A DNA stretch of 36,971 nucleotides, taken from positions 1 to 36,971 of the forward strand of contig CALWKD010000011.1 of the NCBI GenBank assembly GCA_944381175.1, written 5' to 3'. Position 1 is the first letter of the stretch; each line of letters opens with the position of its first letter. Under the pieces are notes generated by a model that was given only the letters and a program-made list of their open reading frames with translations, had not been told where the DNA came from and did no database searches. Below are positions 1 through 6,579 of this stretch, piece after piece. The translations under genes were made by a program, and so were the position numbers. The stretch is from an uncultured Clostridia bacterium. GTDB lineage: Bacteria; Bacillota; Clostridia; Christensenellales; UBA1242.

Positions 1-382
<382 letters not shown>

Positions 383-631
383 CGGATTTAAAAAGTATTT
401 TAAGCTTCCTTCAAAGTATGTAGTCGTCAGAGAACTTGTTCTCTGTTTGAATATTGCCTTTCCTATCCTCCTTTTTCATAAAATTTGGGCAATATTCAAA
501 ATATTTCGGTAATTTCATTTGGAAGATTTCTTTAAATGTGTTATTATTATGAGGAACACGAACTTGCTTGCAATGGTGAGTGTGACGAAATAACAATCAC
601 ACGAAGAAAACTTCGAAGTGTGATTATACAA
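383..631 (+). other. 23S-5S spacer with processing-type stem-loops
   Basis: No gene is visible. Three inverted repeats are: a 7-bp hairpin with a 4-nt loop at 428-445; a perfect 13-bp inverted repeat, 446-458 with 488-500, enclosing a 29-nt loop; and a strong hairpin at 595-625 (AATCACAC/GTGTGATT, with GAAG-AAAA-CTTC inside) seven bases before the 5S. The last is well placed for RNase processing of the 5S precursor. The function is inferred. Confidence 0.6.
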
Positions 632-750
632 TAACCAGTGGCGATAGAGAGAAGGTCCACCTGTTCTCATCCCGAACACAGAAGTTAAGCTTCTCATCGT
701 CGAAAATACTGGGCTGGTGACGGTCTGGGAACATAGAACACTGCTGGTTA
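632..750 (+). rRNA. rrf: 5S rRNA
   Basis: The gene is about 119 nt. The terminal helix pairs TAACCAG (632-638) with CTGGTTA (744-750). The conserved core ATCCCGAACACAGAAGTTAAG lies at 669-689. It is followed directly by an intrinsic terminator. The 3' 25 nt of this gene recur, direct and inverted, in the mosaic downstream. Confidence 0.97.
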
Positions 751-756
751 ATCATT

Positions 757-784
757 AAAGTAGGCGCACGAGCCTACTTTTTTG
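757..784 (+). terminator. rrn operon terminator
   Basis: Perfect 9-bp stem AAAGTAGGC (757-765) / GCCTACTTT (772-780), 6-nt loop, then a T run. The right arm and tail are duplicated at 1086-1104 without an intact left arm. Confidence 0.9.
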
Positions 785-867
785 TTATAAATAAATTTTT
801 TTGTGTGAATAGGCTTGCAGTGTTCTGCACACTCCGTGTGCGTTTCGCTTTGCGAAACAATGTTCCC
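765..867. repeat. 103-bp direct repeat, copy 1
   Basis: This segment is repeated at 1085-1187 (offset exactly 320) with two mismatches (812 and 850). It starts inside the 5S terminator and carries an inverted fragment of the 5S 3' end with two adjoining palindromes. Confidence 0.93.
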
Positions 868-869
868 AG
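817..869 (-). repeat. Inverted 5S 3'-end fragment split by a double hairpin
   Basis: GCAGTGTTCT (817-826) is the reverse complement of 5S positions 735-744, and TGTTCCCAG (861-869) is the reverse complement of 725-733. Between them lie two abutting perfect palindromes: 827-841 (GCACAC-TCC-GTGTGC) and 842-858 (GTTTCGC-TTT-GCGAAAC). In the 5S gene the two halves are separated by one base, so the hairpins look like a ~33-nt insertion. Confidence 0.85.
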
Positions 870-927
870 GAACAGCCGCTGTCCCTGATAGCAAATACAA
901 GGCGGAGAAAAATGCTCTGCATTTTTA

Positions 928-1085
928 AGAACACCGCTGGTTTCGTCGCAAACGGCACTTTTGCTCGTTTTTGTAAGAATACAAAAAGCGTCGCTTGTCG
1001 TTTGTTTGCTCCTCTTTCCAAAAATTAAAATAATTTTTGGAATTATTAAAGTGGTTAGGTTTTATAAAAGCAGTCACGGACTGCC
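928..1085 (+). repeat. Direct 5S 3'-end copy split by hairpin-rich inserts
   Basis: AGAACACCGCTGGTT (928-942) matches 5S 735-749 with one mismatch. AATTATTAAAGT (1041-1052) matches the 5S flank 750-761 with one mismatch. The 98 nt between them end in a 9-bp palindrome (1018-1040). A further ~33-nt insert (1053-1085) with a perfect GCAGTC-ACG-GACTGC hairpin (1070-1084) separates AAAGT from the duplicated terminator arm. A 19-nt palindrome (908-926) immediately precedes the copy. Confidence 0.75.
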
Positions 1086-1187
1086 GCACGAGCCTACTTT
1101 TTTGTTATAAATAAATTTTTTTGTGTGAATAAGCTTGCAGTGTTCTGCACACTCCGTGTGCGTTTCGCTCTGCGAAACAATGTTCCC
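1085..1187. repeat. 103-bp direct repeat, copy 2
   Basis: Second copy of 765-867, including the same double hairpin (1147-1161 and 1162-1178) inside the inverted 5S fragment. Confidence 0.93.
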
Positions 1188-1236
1188 TGAGGACTAGAAA
1201 CATCTGCCGAAGCGGTTGGGGCGAGAGTGGGCAGGC

Positions 1237-1276
1237 GAAAACTTTGTTTTCTAAGAACACTGCTTGCAAGTGGTTA
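1237..1276 (+). repeat. Third 5S 3'-end fragment with adjoining palindrome
   Basis: A perfect palindrome GAAAAC-TTT-GTTTTC (1237-1251) is followed by AGAACACTGCT (1254-1264), matching 5S 735-745. A 6-nt insert comes next, then TGGTTA (1271-1276), matching 5S 745-750. Confidence 0.7.
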
Positions 1277-1309
1277 TGATTTATAACAAAATGCAAAAGA
1301 AAGTTTCCC

Positions 1310-1338
1310 TTGACAAGAAACTATTTTTATGTTAAAAT
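1310..1338 (+). promoter_or_regulatory. Promoter for the 1371 gene
   Basis: TTGACA (1310-1315), 17-bp spacer, TAAAAT (1333-1338) with an upstream TG (extended -10). Confidence 0.8.
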
Positions 1339-1370
1339 AAAACATATAAAAAGTTTTTTAGGAGGAACAA

Positions 1371-2144
1371 ATGGGACAATATAAAGAATATGTTATGCGA
1401 CCAGGTTTTTTAGGATTTCCAGATAGTGCTATAATTTCTCTCTCTTACTTTGATGGTAATGAAACTTCGGAAGTTGGAGATGCCTATTATAGTCAAATTA
1501 AGAAAAAGCAAACCCCAAGTGGATATATTGCGATTGCAAAGAGGTTTGATAATGGGAAATATGATTTAATTCGAGATGGAAAAATTCAAATTTCGCAAGC
1601 AGATGTATGTTTTATGAGTGAAAGATATGAGAAAGCGGTTGTTATGGCATATTGCAATGATATAGAGCCAACATTTCACAATGTATTTTGGGATAGTGAC
1701 GGCAGAGTTGAAAGTGAAGATTATTATGAAGGATTCAGCATAACGGCACCAAAATATTATGGCAAAAATTTGTTTGAAAGTGGAAAGCGGACTGATCCTG
1801 AGGGGAATGTGATTGACGAGAAGCAAATTGATATTTTGGACCAAATTTTTCATAAACCGTCCAGTTTTCTTGAACTTCAAACAGAGGATTTTAAGGACAA
1901 AGCGTTTGTTAAGGCGGCACTGGTTGCTGTGAAAAATGGAATAAGAACTGATATGGCAACAAGTGAAATAATACCAGACGATTATGTTGAGTTGACCGAA
2001 CAACTCACAACCAGCATAATGGACAAGACAAAGTCGGAATTTGCCAAGATTGAAGAGATGGATTTGGCAGATGAGAAAGCAAGGAAAGACAGGGAGCAAA
2101 AAGAACAAAAGGTTGAGAGCCTTTTGGGAGGATTGAAAATATGA
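1371..2144 (+). CDS. Hypothetical protein, 257 aa, Gly-rich C-terminal tail
   Basis: I do not recognise this protein. It has a well placed AGGAGG (1360-1365) five bases before ATG and its own consensus promoter, so it is clearly expressed. It has no signal peptide or membrane segment. The N-terminal ~170 residues look globular. The last ~40 residues are a highly charged Glu/Lys/Asp stretch, probably helical or disordered, ending GGLKI. Similar Gly-rich basic ends recur in the other unrecognised proteins of this window. The stop overlaps the ATG of a 29-codon ORF. The bases encoding the Gly-Gly tail also form that ORF's ribosome site, which is a caveat for reading the tail as a protein signal here. 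Confidence 0.8.
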   Translation: MGQYKEYVMRPGFLGFPDSAIISLSYFDGNETSEVGDAYYSQIKKKQTPSGYIAIAKRFDNGKYDLIRDGKIQISQADVCFMSERYEKAVVMAYCNDIEPTFHNVFWDSDGRVESEDYYEGFSITAPKYYGKNLFESGKRTDPEGNVIDEKQIDILDQIFHKPSSFLELQTEDFKDKAFVKAALVAVKNGIRTDMATSEIIPDDYVELTEQLTTSIMDKTKSEFAKIEEMDLADEKARKDREQKEQKVESLLGGLKI

Positions 2145-2230
2145 AAAAAGAAGAATTTTTTGCTATGCTTGACAAAAAGTTTGGAGAAATCAAAAATTTT
2201 GTTGAAAATCACTCCAAAAAACAGCAATAG
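2141..2230 (+). CDS. Small coupled ORF, 29 aa
   Basis: The ATG overlaps the upstream TGA (ATGA), and GGGAGG lies nine bases before it. The product is a charged, probably helical peptide (Lys/Glu/Phe-rich, beginning MKKEEFFAMLDKKFGEIK). A terminator follows at 2289. Coupling and ribosome site favour real translation. Function is unknown, and a chance ORF cannot be excluded. Confidence 0.5.
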   Translation: MKKEEFFAMLDKKFGEIKNFVENHSKKQQ

Positions 2231-2288
2231 AAGTGATCAAGTTGCGAAATTTTGTTGTTTTTCCTGAAAATATTTCAAAACTTAATTG

Positions 2289-2314
2289 CAGTCCAAAGTT
2301 TTGGGCTGTTTTTT
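2289..2314 (+). terminator. Terminator after the 1371-2230 genes
   Basis: Stem CAGTCCAA (2289-2296) / TTGGGCTG (2301-2308) with one G-T pair, followed by six T. Confidence 0.8.
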
Positions 2315-2329
2315 ATTAAATTTTTGGTG

Positions 2330-2358
2330 TTGACAGGGTGCAAATTGTGTGATATACT
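2330..2358 (+). promoter_or_regulatory. Promoter for paralogue A
   Basis: TTGACA (2330-2335), 17-bp spacer, TATACT (2353-2358). The GTGATATACT context recurs at the promoter of paralogue C (3800-3829). Confidence 0.8.
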
Positions 2359-2383
2359 TTTTATATATTTAAAGGGAGAGAGG

Positions 2384-2974
2384 ATGCTAGAGAAAATTGA
2401 CCCAAAATATTTTGAGATTCCGACTTGGAGAAACGAAAAAGGATTTGTCAGATACAAAAAGTTGGAAGATGATGCGGATAGTGATAAATTTTTGGTGCGA
2501 GATATTGACCTATATTATTCCGCTGAAGAGTGCGAAAAAATACTGAAAGAAATTCCTTATGTTGCAATCTTCCAATTAGATGAAAAAACATATGGGGCGG
2601 GCTTGTATCTTGCCGAGCGTTTGAGAAAAGCAGGCAAATTTTGTGAAGATTCGGATATATATGACTTTTTGACCAAAGATGGTGTGGTGATTGGAAGAAT
2701 GGATATAAGTTTTCCTATAAAATATCCACCAAATTATTATATCCGAGGTGAGATAAAACCGCTGGATGGAGTGCTGTTGCCAAGAGATCTTGTTGGGCAA
2801 GATTGGAGACCGTCACTGGATGCACTTATTGGCAGATATTGCGAGAGGAATCCTGAGGCGGAGCAATATATTCCGAAAGAGACGCTTCAAAAGTTTCCAA
2901 AATTGCAGGATAGAAAGGCGAAAAGTTCAACACAAATAAGCAAAAACTCAAGTTCTGGCTTAGGAAAAGTATGA
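2384..2974 (+). CDS. Tandem family paralogue A, 196 aa
   Basis: This is the first of three adjacent paralogues of unrecognised function. The start at ATG 2384 is chosen because a GGGAGAGAGG ribosome site precedes it, the promoter lies upstream, and the sister proteins begin at the same point (M-x-EKID-x-KYF). The longer in-frame extension to 2252 would run through the promoter. Shared blocks are WRN near residue 14, an EIPY segment, a TYGxGLYLAER segment, DGVVIGR near the middle, LPRD, and a C-terminal EAxxYIPxxTxxKFPKL block. The end is a Ser/Gly/Lys linker ending GLGKV. There is no signal peptide, membrane segment or obvious catalytic motif. Confidence 0.82.
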   Translation: MLEKIDPKYFEIPTWRNEKGFVRYKKLEDDADSDKFLVRDIDLYYSAEECEKILKEIPYVAIFQLDEKTYGAGLYLAERLRKAGKFCEDSDIYDFLTKDGVVIGRMDISFPIKYPPNYYIRGEIKPLDGVLLPRDLVGQDWRPSLDALIGRYCERNPEAEQYIPKETLQKFPKLQDRKAKSSTQISKNSSSGLGKV

Positions 2975-3109
2975 AATTATTGTAGTTTTGGCGAAAGTTG
3001 ATTTGGTTGTCGGGCGAAAGATAAATTTTGATAGTTTTTTGTGTTTGTTTTGTGCTTATGAAATAATGGACACGATTTAACTTGAATATGTATATTTTAA
3101 GGAGAGGAA

Positions 3110-3715
3110 ATGATAGAGAAGATTGACACCAAGTATTTTAAATTTCCAAATTGGAGAAATAGGGATGGAGAAATTCATTTCCGCGAGGTGACTGGGCGTT
3201 ATGACAACAACAATTCGTTGGTGCGCAATCTGAACACCGACAGTGCTAGACACAAAAAACTTTTGCAAGAGATACCATATGCTTCAATTCTTTCACTTGA
3301 CAAAGAAACTTACGGAGATGGAGTATATCTTGCTGAACGAGCAGAGAGAAAAATAGACCACTTAAATGAAGTTAAAATCTATGACATTTTGACAAGAGAC
3401 GGAGTTGTTATTGGCAGATTTTATTATGATTTTGTCTCAGAGATGTATAGAAATCATTCATATGTGCCAAGGGACAACAATCGTGGTGCATTTTTGCCAA
3501 GTGGTGGTGTTCGTTTGCCGAAAGAAAAACTCGTGGATGGGAACAAAGTCTCACTTGACGATATAATTTCCAGTTATTGTACAAAAAATGCTGAAGCCAA
3601 GGAGTATATTCCAAAACAAACTTTTAACAAATTCCCAAAACTGTCCAAAAAAATAAATGAAAAAGAAAATGCATCCCAAAACAAAGGGAAAAACTCTGAC
3701 GGCGGACGTGTTTGA
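3110..3715 (+). CDS. Tandem family paralogue B, 201 aa
   Basis: Second paralogue, with AAGGAGAGG (3099-3107) just before ATG. It shares the EKID-KYF start, the WRN motif, EIPYASI, TYGDGVYLAERAER, IYDILTRDGVVIGRF, and the KEYIPKQTFNKFPKL block with its neighbours. A Lys/Asn/Ser-rich linker leads to a GGRV end. I see no convincing promoter within 130 bases upstream: a possible TGGACA/TATATT pair would start transcription inside the ribosome site. It may be read through from paralogue A. Function unknown. Confidence 0.82.
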   Translation: MIEKIDTKYFKFPNWRNRDGEIHFREVTGRYDNNNSLVRNLNTDSARHKKLLQEIPYASILSLDKETYGDGVYLAERAERKIDHLNEVKIYDILTRDGVVIGRFYYDFVSEMYRNHSYVPRDNNRGAFLPSGGVRLPKEKLVDGNKVSLDDIISSYCTKNAEAKEYIPKQTFNKFPKLSKKINEKENASQNKGKNSDGGRV

Positions 3716-3719
3716 GTTT

Positions 3720-3755
3720 AAAAGGTTTCAAATAGGCTGAAAATTTGACCCTTTT
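3720..3755 (+). terminator. Possible terminator after paralogue B
   Basis: Stem AAAAGG-TT-TCAAAT (3720-3733) / ATTTGA-C-CCTTTT (3743-3755) with a small internal loop. Only four T follow within the arm, so termination is uncertain. Confidence 0.4.
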
Positions 3756-3799
3756 GAAGTTAAAAAAGTGTTTGGAATGCGTCTGATTTATTGCCGATG

Positions 3800-3829
3800 T
3801 TGACATTTTTGAAGATTGAGTGATATACT
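3800..3829 (+). promoter_or_regulatory. Promoter for paralogue C
   Basis: TTGACA (3800-3805), 18-bp spacer, TATACT (3824-3829). Confidence 0.75.
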
Positions 3830-3848
3830 CTAAATTAAGAGGTGCAAA

Positions 3849-4499
3849 GTGCTGGGGAATGTGGAAAAGATTGATGTTAAGTATCTTGTTGGAGTCCCAA
3901 ATTGGAGAAACAATCGCGGAGAGACTCGTTATCAAGAGGTGAAATCAATCAACGAGAAGAACATTTTCGCCACCAACAAGTTGTATCTCATCTCTGATTT
4001 GGATACAAAAACTGAATTTGCAAAGAAGATTTTGAAAGAAATTCCTTATTCCGCCATTGTCCCACTTAATCACAGCCTTTATGGAGAAGGGCTATACTTG
4101 GGGCAAAGAGTAGAAAGGGTTTTCCAAAATGAGCGAGAATTTGATGTTTATGACATTTTAACAGAAGATGGCGTGGTGATTGGAAGATTTACGCACGATT
4201 TTTTTGAAGAATTGATTGCTCATAGAGCGTTTGTGATAACGAATTACAGTGAAATTTCTTTGCCTAGAGATATGTTTAAGGACGATTCAAAAGAGAGTTT
4301 TGATGAGATTGTTTCAAAATATTGTGCAAGTTTTCAAGATGCGACAAAGCACATTTCAAGTCAAACTTACGAAAAATTTCCGAAATTGTCGGAGATGATT
4401 AAAGAAAAAATAGAATCAAGAAAATCGCCAACAAAAACCGAAAGAACGCAGGAACTTTTGCAAAAAAGTAGAACAAAATCAGATGGTGGAAAAGCATAA
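3849..4499 (+). CDS. Tandem family paralogue C, 216 aa
   Basis: Third paralogue. GTG 3849 is preferred because GAGGTG (3839-3844) lies four bases upstream. GTG 3861 would align better with the sister N-termini but has only GGGG three bases away. It retains all family blocks: EKIDVKYL, NWRNNRGETRYQEV, KEIPYSAI, LYGEGLYLGQRVER, DVYDILTEDGVVIGRF, LPRD and TYEKFPKL. The C-terminus is a long Lys/Arg/Thr/Ser linker ending in GGKA. It has its own promoter and terminator, so the copies are separate transcription units. Function unknown. Confidence 0.82.
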   Translation: MLGNVEKIDVKYLVGVPNWRNNRGETRYQEVKSINEKNIFATNKLYLISDLDTKTEFAKKILKEIPYSAIVPLNHSLYGEGLYLGQRVERVFQNEREFDVYDILTEDGVVIGRFTHDFFEELIAHRAFVITNYSEISLPRDMFKDDSKESFDEIVSKYCASFQDATKHISSQTYEKFPKLSEMIKEKIESRKSPTKTERTQELLQKSRTKSDGGKA

Positions 4500-4526
4500 A
4501 AACGTCCTATTTTGGATGTTTTTTTT
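4498..4526 (+). terminator. Terminator after paralogue C
   Basis: Stem AAAAACGTCC (4498-4507) / GGATGTTTTT (4514-4523) with one G-T pair. T run to 4526. Confidence 0.8.
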
Positions 4527-4598
4527 ATTTAAAATATTTAATTTTTCGGTATATTTGCAGATTTTTTATTAAAAGCAGAAAAGATTTAAGAATCAATC

Positions 4599-4627
4599 TT
4601 GAAAAGTTGTTGTTATTATGTTAAAAT
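4599..4627 (+). promoter_or_regulatory. Possible promoter for the 4645 gene
   Basis: TTGAAA (4599-4604), 17-bp spacer, TAAAAT (4622-4627) with upstream TG. It would give a very short leader overlapping the ribosome site, so this is tentative. Confidence 0.45.
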
Positions 4628-4644
4628 ATCGCAAGGAGTTTACA

Positions 4645-5313
4645 ATGCGAGTTTTTAGGATGTGCAATCCAAAAGAAATCAAGGCAATAGAAAACGACAA
4701 ACCAATCAAACTTACCTTCGGAGGAGGGTTGCACAATTATATCCAGTATTTCAGCAATTACAACAACAATTATGCTTGTTTCAATAGTTTTTGGAATAAA
4801 ATAAGAAGGCGATTGACATCAAAAGTTGAAATGAAACAGATTTTGAAGGATTTTTTTGGAGAAATCCCGAAAGAGATTCCGCTTTTTGAAGAAGATTTAA
4901 CAAAAAGGGATGTAATCTACAAAAAATTTTCTCAAGATAAAAACGAGTTGTCTCATATCGAATTTATTTCCGAGCCATACATAAAGGCGGGCAAAGATAT
5001 CACTTTCCTGTCCACAATCAAACTTGCGGCTTGTTTTTTCGACCCAACACTACACAATGAAATAAGATATGTGGGCGAAAACAGCGGAAGAGTTATTGCC
5101 TTTGACTTGCCAAATAACCTTGTGAAAAAATTTAGTGGAACTGGAATCTATGGAAGAAAAATTCGTGACGGCAATTCTCTCTCACTTATTTCAAGTGAAG
5201 AGGAGTGTGCAATTCCTATGTTTAAACTCAAATCAGATTATGTGCTTTGCGACTATGAACTCGGGGGCAAAACCCACCAAAATTTTATTAAAGATTTCAA
5301 TAATGGTAAATAA
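4645..5313 (+). CDS. Hypothetical protein, 222 aa
   Basis: Not recognised. ATG 4645 is chosen over the upstream ATG 4618 because AAGGAG (4633-4638) precedes it by six bases and the upstream region looks like promoter. The protein appears globular and cytosolic, rich in aromatic residues and Asn (for example YSNY-NNNY near residues 40-45), with no membrane segment. The end, DFNNGK, only weakly resembles the Gly-rich tails of the neighbours. It converges with the broken peptidase gene on the other strand. Confidence 0.75.
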   Translation: MRVFRMCNPKEIKAIENDKPIKLTFGGGLHNYIQYFSNYNNNYACFNSFWNKIRRRLTSKVEMKQILKDFFGEIPKEIPLFEEDLTKRDVIYKKFSQDKNELSHIEFISEPYIKAGKDITFLSTIKLAACFFDPTLHNEIRYVGENSGRVIAFDLPNNLVKKFSGTGIYGRKIRDGNSLSLISSEEECAIPMFKLKSDYVLCDYELGGKTHQNFIKDFNNGK

Positions 5314-5467
5314 AAAAACGACTATTGGGTTAAACATTTTTCAAACCAATAAAAAAATAGCGATGAAAGTATTTCTCACTATCTTTTTTGTTAGTTCCAA
5401 AGGTTAAGAGCCTTGTGGTCGTCTTTTGTTTTTTGAATGATTAGAAAGATTTGGTAAAATCTAACCA

Positions 5468-5493
5468 AAAGTGCCAATTTTGCAACTTTTTTT
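5468..5493 (+). terminator. Possible terminator in the convergent intergenic region
   Basis: Stem AAAGTGC / GC-A-ACTTT (bulged A), 7-nt loop, seven T. It would serve the 4645 gene. The 5314-5467 stretch otherwise holds only AT-rich sequence and weak inverted repeats. Confidence 0.4.
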
Positions 5494-5496
5494 GTG

Positions 5497-6218
5497 CTAT
5501 TTCGACTTATTTACGTTCAATTTGCAACTTTTTCCATTTTCGCAAATTTGTTTCATTTCACCATTTTTGAAAAGATATGCCTCTCCATAGATTGTTTTTG
5601 ATTTGTCATCGTCAATAATATAAGAGCCGTCTGTTATTGCAAAGAAAGGTTTAGTTCTGCTGTCTGGAAGCAGAATTGTCTGAATAAAATCGTCATTTTC
5701 AGGATGAAAATGTGGTTCAATGTTAATTTTCGTGAGCCCAAGCCCTTTCCAATATCGCTTTATTGCAGTTTCATCAGGCGTTGGGGAGGAGTAGACTTCT
5801 TCAGCCAAATTGAGTGCCCCAGCACTTTGTCCAACCACGACCCCTTTGCATTTTTGGATGTGCTCGCGAAGGTTCATCTTTTCAAACATTTCCATTTGGA
5901 CAGTAGTGTCACCACCAGCCAAAAACACCAAATCAGCATTTTTCATAAGTTCTTCACACTGGTCCATATTTTTGCCGTCCAAGATGACCATTTGGTCAAA
6001 ATTCATTCCGTCAAGAGCAAGAGAATCTCTTGTCAAATTTGCATAGGAGGCAGTTCCGTCATAAAATGGAGAACTCGCAACAAAGACCATAAGAGAGTGT
6101 CCTTTAAGCGAACTTTTAAGATTGTCAGCAAATTTGTTTGTGTTGTTGAGTCTGCTCAAAACTCTCTTTCCATCAACTTTTTTGATGCTCCAATATCACT
6201 TGTCAAAAATATTTTCAT
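5497..6218 (-). pseudogene. pepE: Peptidase S51 (dipeptidase E-like), frameshifted
   Basis: Family S51 enzymes are cytosolic serine peptidases of the PepE/cyanophycinase type. The main frame (6159-5497) has AGGDT, the nucleophile elbow GQSAGA (Ser about residue 112 of that frame), and EPHFHPE with candidate His residues. The true start is ATG 6218, with AGGAG five bases before it, giving MKIFLTSDIGASKKLMEREF, which is typical of the family N-terminus. This frame meets TGA just where the main frame begins. The break is at a run of four T on the coding strand (plus-strand A 6158-6161). Five T would restore one continuous ORF of about 240 codons. Promoter and ribosome site are intact. It may be a recent mutation, a contingency tract or a homopolymer sequencing error. 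Confidence 0.85.
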
Positions 6219-6234
6219 ATAAACTCCTAGCCAC

Positions 6235-6263
6235 ATTTTACAAAATAAAACCTCGCCTGTCAA
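6235..6263 (-). promoter_or_regulatory. Promoter for the frameshifted pepE
   Basis: On the minus strand: TTGACA (6263-6258), 17-bp spacer, TAAAAT (6240-6235). Confidence 0.8.
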
Positions 6264-6301
6264 GTCGGGATTTATGATTTTTGGTGCGAATGGGAAAATA
6301 T

Positions 6302-6330
6302 TTGACAAAATTGATTTTTTCTCTTACAAT
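6302..6330 (+). promoter_or_regulatory. tRNA-Pro promoter
   Basis: TTGACA (6302-6307), 17-bp spacer, TACAAT (6325-6330), about 22 bases before the tRNA. Confidence 0.85.
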
Positions 6331-6352
6331 AAAAAACGCTGAATGAATATTT

Positions 6353-6427
6353 CGGAGTGTGGTGCAGTGGTAGCACGCACGGTTCGGGACCGTGAGGTCG
6401 TGAGTTCAATTCTCACCACTCCGACCA
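6353..6427 (+). tRNA. tRNA-Pro (anticodon CGG)
   Basis: Acceptor stem CGGAGTG (6353-6359) / CACTCCG (6417-6423), discriminator A and an encoded CCA (6425-6427). The anticodon arm is CACGG-TTCGGGA-CCGTG with anticodon CGG. The T arm carries GTTCAAT. The C1-G72 pair is typical of bacterial tRNA-Pro. No hairpin mosaic follows this tRNA, unlike tRNA-Asn. Confidence 0.95.
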
Positions 6428-6526
6428 AAAAATCAAAAATAGATAAATAAAAAATATCAAAAATTGATGTTTTTCGATATTTTGCTTGCATTTTTGAATG
6501 ATTTAACACAGAATTTTGGTGCACCA

Positions 6527-6555
6527 TTGACAAATTTGATGAATTTTGATATATT
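6527..6555 (+). promoter_or_regulatory. Promoter for the ABC exporter
   Basis: TTGACA (6527-6532), 17-bp spacer, TATATT (6550-6555). Confidence 0.8.
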
Positions 6556-6579
6556 TTTTAAATAAAAAAGGAAAAATTG

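Noticed and set aside
765..1187. CRISPR-like array
   Set aside because: Only two copies, 103 bp each, with no regular short spacers and no cas genes.
785..1296. Two minus-strand ORFs (785-1021 and 1105-1296) with the same C-terminal 22 residues
   Set aside because: They are translations of the 103-bp repeat and its palindromes, with no ribosome site. The shared residues reflect the DNA repeat.
2252..2383. N-terminal hydrophobic extension of paralogue A (apparent signal peptide)
   Set aside because: The extension runs through the terminator and promoter, and the sister proteins start at the later Met.
6150..6165. Programmed frameshifting in pepE
   Set aside because: The site is not a heptameric slippery sequence. 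Slipping back by one from TTT would pair poorly, and the family is not known for recoding.
6324..6533. Minus-strand ORF across tRNA-Pro
   Set aside because: It is an antisense reading of the tRNA, a common false ORF.
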